Assembly (NCBI GenBank): GCA_013398615.1
Contig: VZSR01000479.1
Span: forward strand, 5,262,767 to 5,326,766
Length of the DNA stretch: 64,000 bases
Source: Brachypodius melanocephalos
Lineage: Eukaryota; Chordata; Aves; Passeriformes; Pycnonotidae
Direction: 5' to 3'
A program made the translations under genes and the position numbers. Each line of letters begins with the position of its first letter. Position 1 is the first letter of the stretch. Shown here one piece after another: positions 61,187-64,000 of the stretch. Below the pieces are notes generated by a model. It had not been told where the DNA came from. It did no database searches and saw only the letters and a list, made by a program, of their open reading frames with translations.

Positions 61187-64000
61187 CTAGAAGGAAAGAG
61201 GAAAAAAAAAGAAAGAAAATCAAGACTGCTGAACCAACTTTTGATGGTCTAACCTCCCAGGGAAGGCTCCGGCTTTTCTCCAATACCTCATGGTAAATAA
61301 AGCTGCAAAGCCAGTGTTTACAGTCTGAATTAGAAGCTACAAACTCGTTGATTTAGGCAAGACTTAAAATACTCAAACAGAAGTAAAGCATTTCCAAAAC
61401 ATGAATACAGAGTCTACACAAACTGATGGGTTGAACCTCATGATACCTGATGGGTCAATTATTCTCAATTTAACATTTAAGTAAACCAAGAGCCTGCTGT
61501 GTTCTGGAAAGCAGTGTATGTATTGGAGATGCAAAGTTAAACCTGTCCTGAAAGCAAAGCAACTGTTAAAGGAAAGTAAAAAGGGACAGAGAACTTGATA
61601 GAGAACATGAAACACTACGAATCCGAAGTACAATATGGTCTTACTACTACTAATGGTAACTAAGCATAGGATTTTACAGGACCTGATCTGATAACCTTTC
61701 TTATAAACTTCTTCACTTTTTTGTCTAGGAATCCTTGTCTTAAAGATTAATCTAATCTTAAAACAAGTCAAGCACAAGTAGAATGGTCTAAATAAAGCTA
61801 CGACCTGAACTTTAAAACCTGAATTTTATATTTCATGGCAAACTCCTGGAATTACACCTGGTAACTGCTTAGAACATGGCCTTAACTTCGTTGCTGTGTT
61901 ACTCCTGAAATACTGCTACACACCCAGACCATGAGTGCCAAATTCTGAGCCCTGCCCCAGGCTCAGTGATGTGCACTCCATAGTCAGTCTGAAGGTGATG
62001 GGACATGACAACTCTTAGGAACAGCACCCAAAAATAATTTACAGATTACACAGACAGATGATGCTTATACTATTCTAAAGCCAAATGAGCTGGTCAGGGA
62101 TAATCAGCTGTGTGAGAAGTTAATCAACAGAGAGCAGTTTTGACACAGGAGCTGCTTAGCAGTCAGCAGTCTCCATACCTGAGCACTTGCAGGTTACTTA
62201 TGAATGCTGCATCCTTGCCTACAGTGAAGAGATCTTCCAGGAATTTTGCTCCTGAACTGTCATGCATGGCAGCATCAAAATGGGGACATACACACTGTTT
62301 GTGAACTGTTCTCAGGGATCTCTGAAGTCACACAATTGCCAAGTGTTCTGGCAGGGTGGTCACACCAGGGCACATGAAAGGAGAATGGCCTGGTGAAAGG
62401 AAGGCACAGTGCCAGGCAAGCTGATAACAATCCATTGCTCAGGACACCTCTCCCCAAAAAAAACAAAAGAGAGCAGAAAAATCAGCAGAAAGGTGCTGGC
62501 CTGATGGCCACGTGTGGGCTGCAAGAAACAGAAGCCTTATGCATTGATCTATGGGTCTGAGTTAAATTCTTGTGAAAAGGCAGGTTAGGACTTCAGCCAA
62601 ACTAGTGTCAATTCAGATCAAAGTCAGAACTTCAGAATGAAATCCCTTCTCAGAGGATGATTTCATGTTCAATCCTTAACTCTCCTTTCCCTTTTCTCCT
62701 GCTGGCCCTACCACACTGAACTCCAGGCTACCTCTGAACAGCACCCAAGTTGTGCTTTCCATAAGTTGGCTGTAGCTGAGCATCTGGCCCAATGAATGCT
62801 ACAAGTATGCTATTTTATTTCCCCTCGTGATTTATTTGAACTGCCCTCATGTAATCCCATTCCTCAACTATAAAAGAGAATGAAACTGTTTATGTGGGTT
62901 TATTGGGTGATGTCTGCTTGACAGATGCCTGTACTAGAACAGCTGCATACATGCGGTGTCTTTGGCATTTTCTATCTTTTAAAGCTTTACTTTTTTCTTT
63001 TTTTAACACTTTTGACTTCATAAAAAACAACTAGAGAGTATTGTCAGAATATATTATGTTCTCTCCAAAATTAACTTATGCTCGAGTATTTCTAATTAAG
63101 AAAAAAAAGAGGAAAAATACATAACCTCATGTATTACTCAAGGCCTTTTGATTCCTCTCCATCTTTTAAAAGCACCACTTCAACTGGCTTAAGTAAGAAT
63201 GACATGTATATGCCAAGTGGAGAACTTGCCTCAGATCCTGCCTGTCAGTAACCAGATTTCAGACAGAATGTGAACCCTGAGGATCGTTCAAGGTTTCATC
63301 ATCTTCCAGTACCAACCATGTACTTCACAAGGGCTGAGAATGGTTCTTTTCTGGGAGCTATCCAGGAAAGACAGGGCTGTGTGGAAGATACCTTACATAG
63401 TCCCACTTCTACATATGCACTCTCCACATTGTTCTGTGGAGGAATAGAGTTTCTCCCAGAGAGTGATTCAGAGCTTCTCTTTGTACTGACCAGCCTGTGA
63501 CCCTGACACTTAATCCAACAAGTTACTATGAACCCTCTGCTCTATTTCTCTATTGTTCTGCAAAGTTATCTCAAGTTATCTCCTTAAAATGACACCTATG
63601 CAAATTAACCTTAGCTGGAGATTTGTATGATGCATGTTGCTTGCACTTAGCATCCTAATGAAACTTTTATTTCTTGTCATTCACCCAAAACCTCAAATAC
63701 TGTTTTCTGCCCTAGCCCACAGAATATGCAAGAATTAGTCTAGTGGTGCAACACAGCACAATGGGAAGAATATTCTTGTTGTACACCAGCCAACTTCTTT
63801 CATGGCAAATTCAAAAGGGTCAGTTGTTCAAGGTTAAGAGACACAACTGTGTCATTCAGCCTAGATTTGGCCCTTGGTCTTCCTATTGAGCCATCAATGA
63901 GGGCTAGGTGTTCCCAACCTCCCTCTGCACCCCAAACCCAGAAGCCTCAGACTAAAGGTGCAGTCAGTCTGGACTGAGACTCTTAACATGATCTGACTTT
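61187..64000 (-). other. MACROH2A1: MACROH2A1 last intron (partial)
   Basis: The intron runs from the acceptor at 61187-61188 (AG on the minus strand) to beyond the window edge. I looked for the preceding exon, which should end in the codons for SIAFPSIGSG plus two bases of Arg, and did not find it. No CR1 or LTR is seen. A 143-base exon-like block at 62179-62321 is discussed under findings. Confidence 0.85.

Noticed and set aside
62275..62466. 63-codon minus-strand open frame in the MACROH2A1 intron
   Set aside because: The start has no support, the frame crosses a pyrimidine tract, and it does not match macroH2A sequence.
61187..64000. Penultimate MACROH2A1 exon
   Set aside because: The expected coding string ending in SIAFPSIGSG was not found in any minus-strand frame. 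The intron must continue beyond the window.
1..64000. CRISPR array, tRNA, rRNA or bacterial operon
   Set aside because: No regularly spaced direct repeats, no cloverleaf-like box A/box B pair and no rRNA signature noticed. The sequence is vertebrate in all respects.

Overview
This is vertebrate nuclear DNA, almost certainly from a bird and probably a songbird. Eight degenerate CR1 LINE tails of the avian type are scattered on both strands, and there is one solo LTR whose R/U5 layout resembles songbird endogenous retroviruses. Spliceosomal signals are present. I see no bacterial operons, ribosome binding sites or prokaryotic genes. No open reading frame shows a recognisable protein family except one short exon near the right end.

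The only gene I can name is MACROH2A1 (formerly H2AFY), on the minus strand. Its terminal coding exon (61021-61186) encodes the last 54 residues of the macro domain and ends in ...YVQEMAKLDAN-stop. Its 3'UTR lies at about 60460-61020. Its last intron runs from 61187 past the right edge, and the preceding exon is not in the window.

The remaining ~60 kb to the left looks like a gene desert downstream of MACROH2A1. In mammals the next gene in this direction is PITX1, and the interval between them is a long-range PITX1 regulatory domain. By synteny this window probably covers part of the bird equivalent, but PITX1 is not seen here. The desert holds: an old CR1/L3 reverse-transcriptase remnant (860-1140); CR1 tails on the minus strand at 9.6, 18.3, 33.4 and 34.7 kb and on the plus strand at 35.9, 52.1, 55.9 and 57.5 kb; the solo LTR (31436-31870); several microsatellites and homopolymers; a GC-richer islet at 40.8-41.3 kb with short tandem duplications; and long AT-rich unique stretches that may contain conserved enhancers.

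I found no evidence for a new protein system. The leads most worth testing are non-coding: exon-like blocks with good splice sites (2899-2968 plus, 56614-56714 plus, 57113-57174 minus, 62179-62321 minus), an inverted repeat centred on an AP-1 site (22341-22371), the intact-looking solo LTR, and AT-rich homeodomain-motif stretches that could be PITX1 enhancers. All of these need alignment, RNA or chromatin data that cannot be obtained from the sequence alone.
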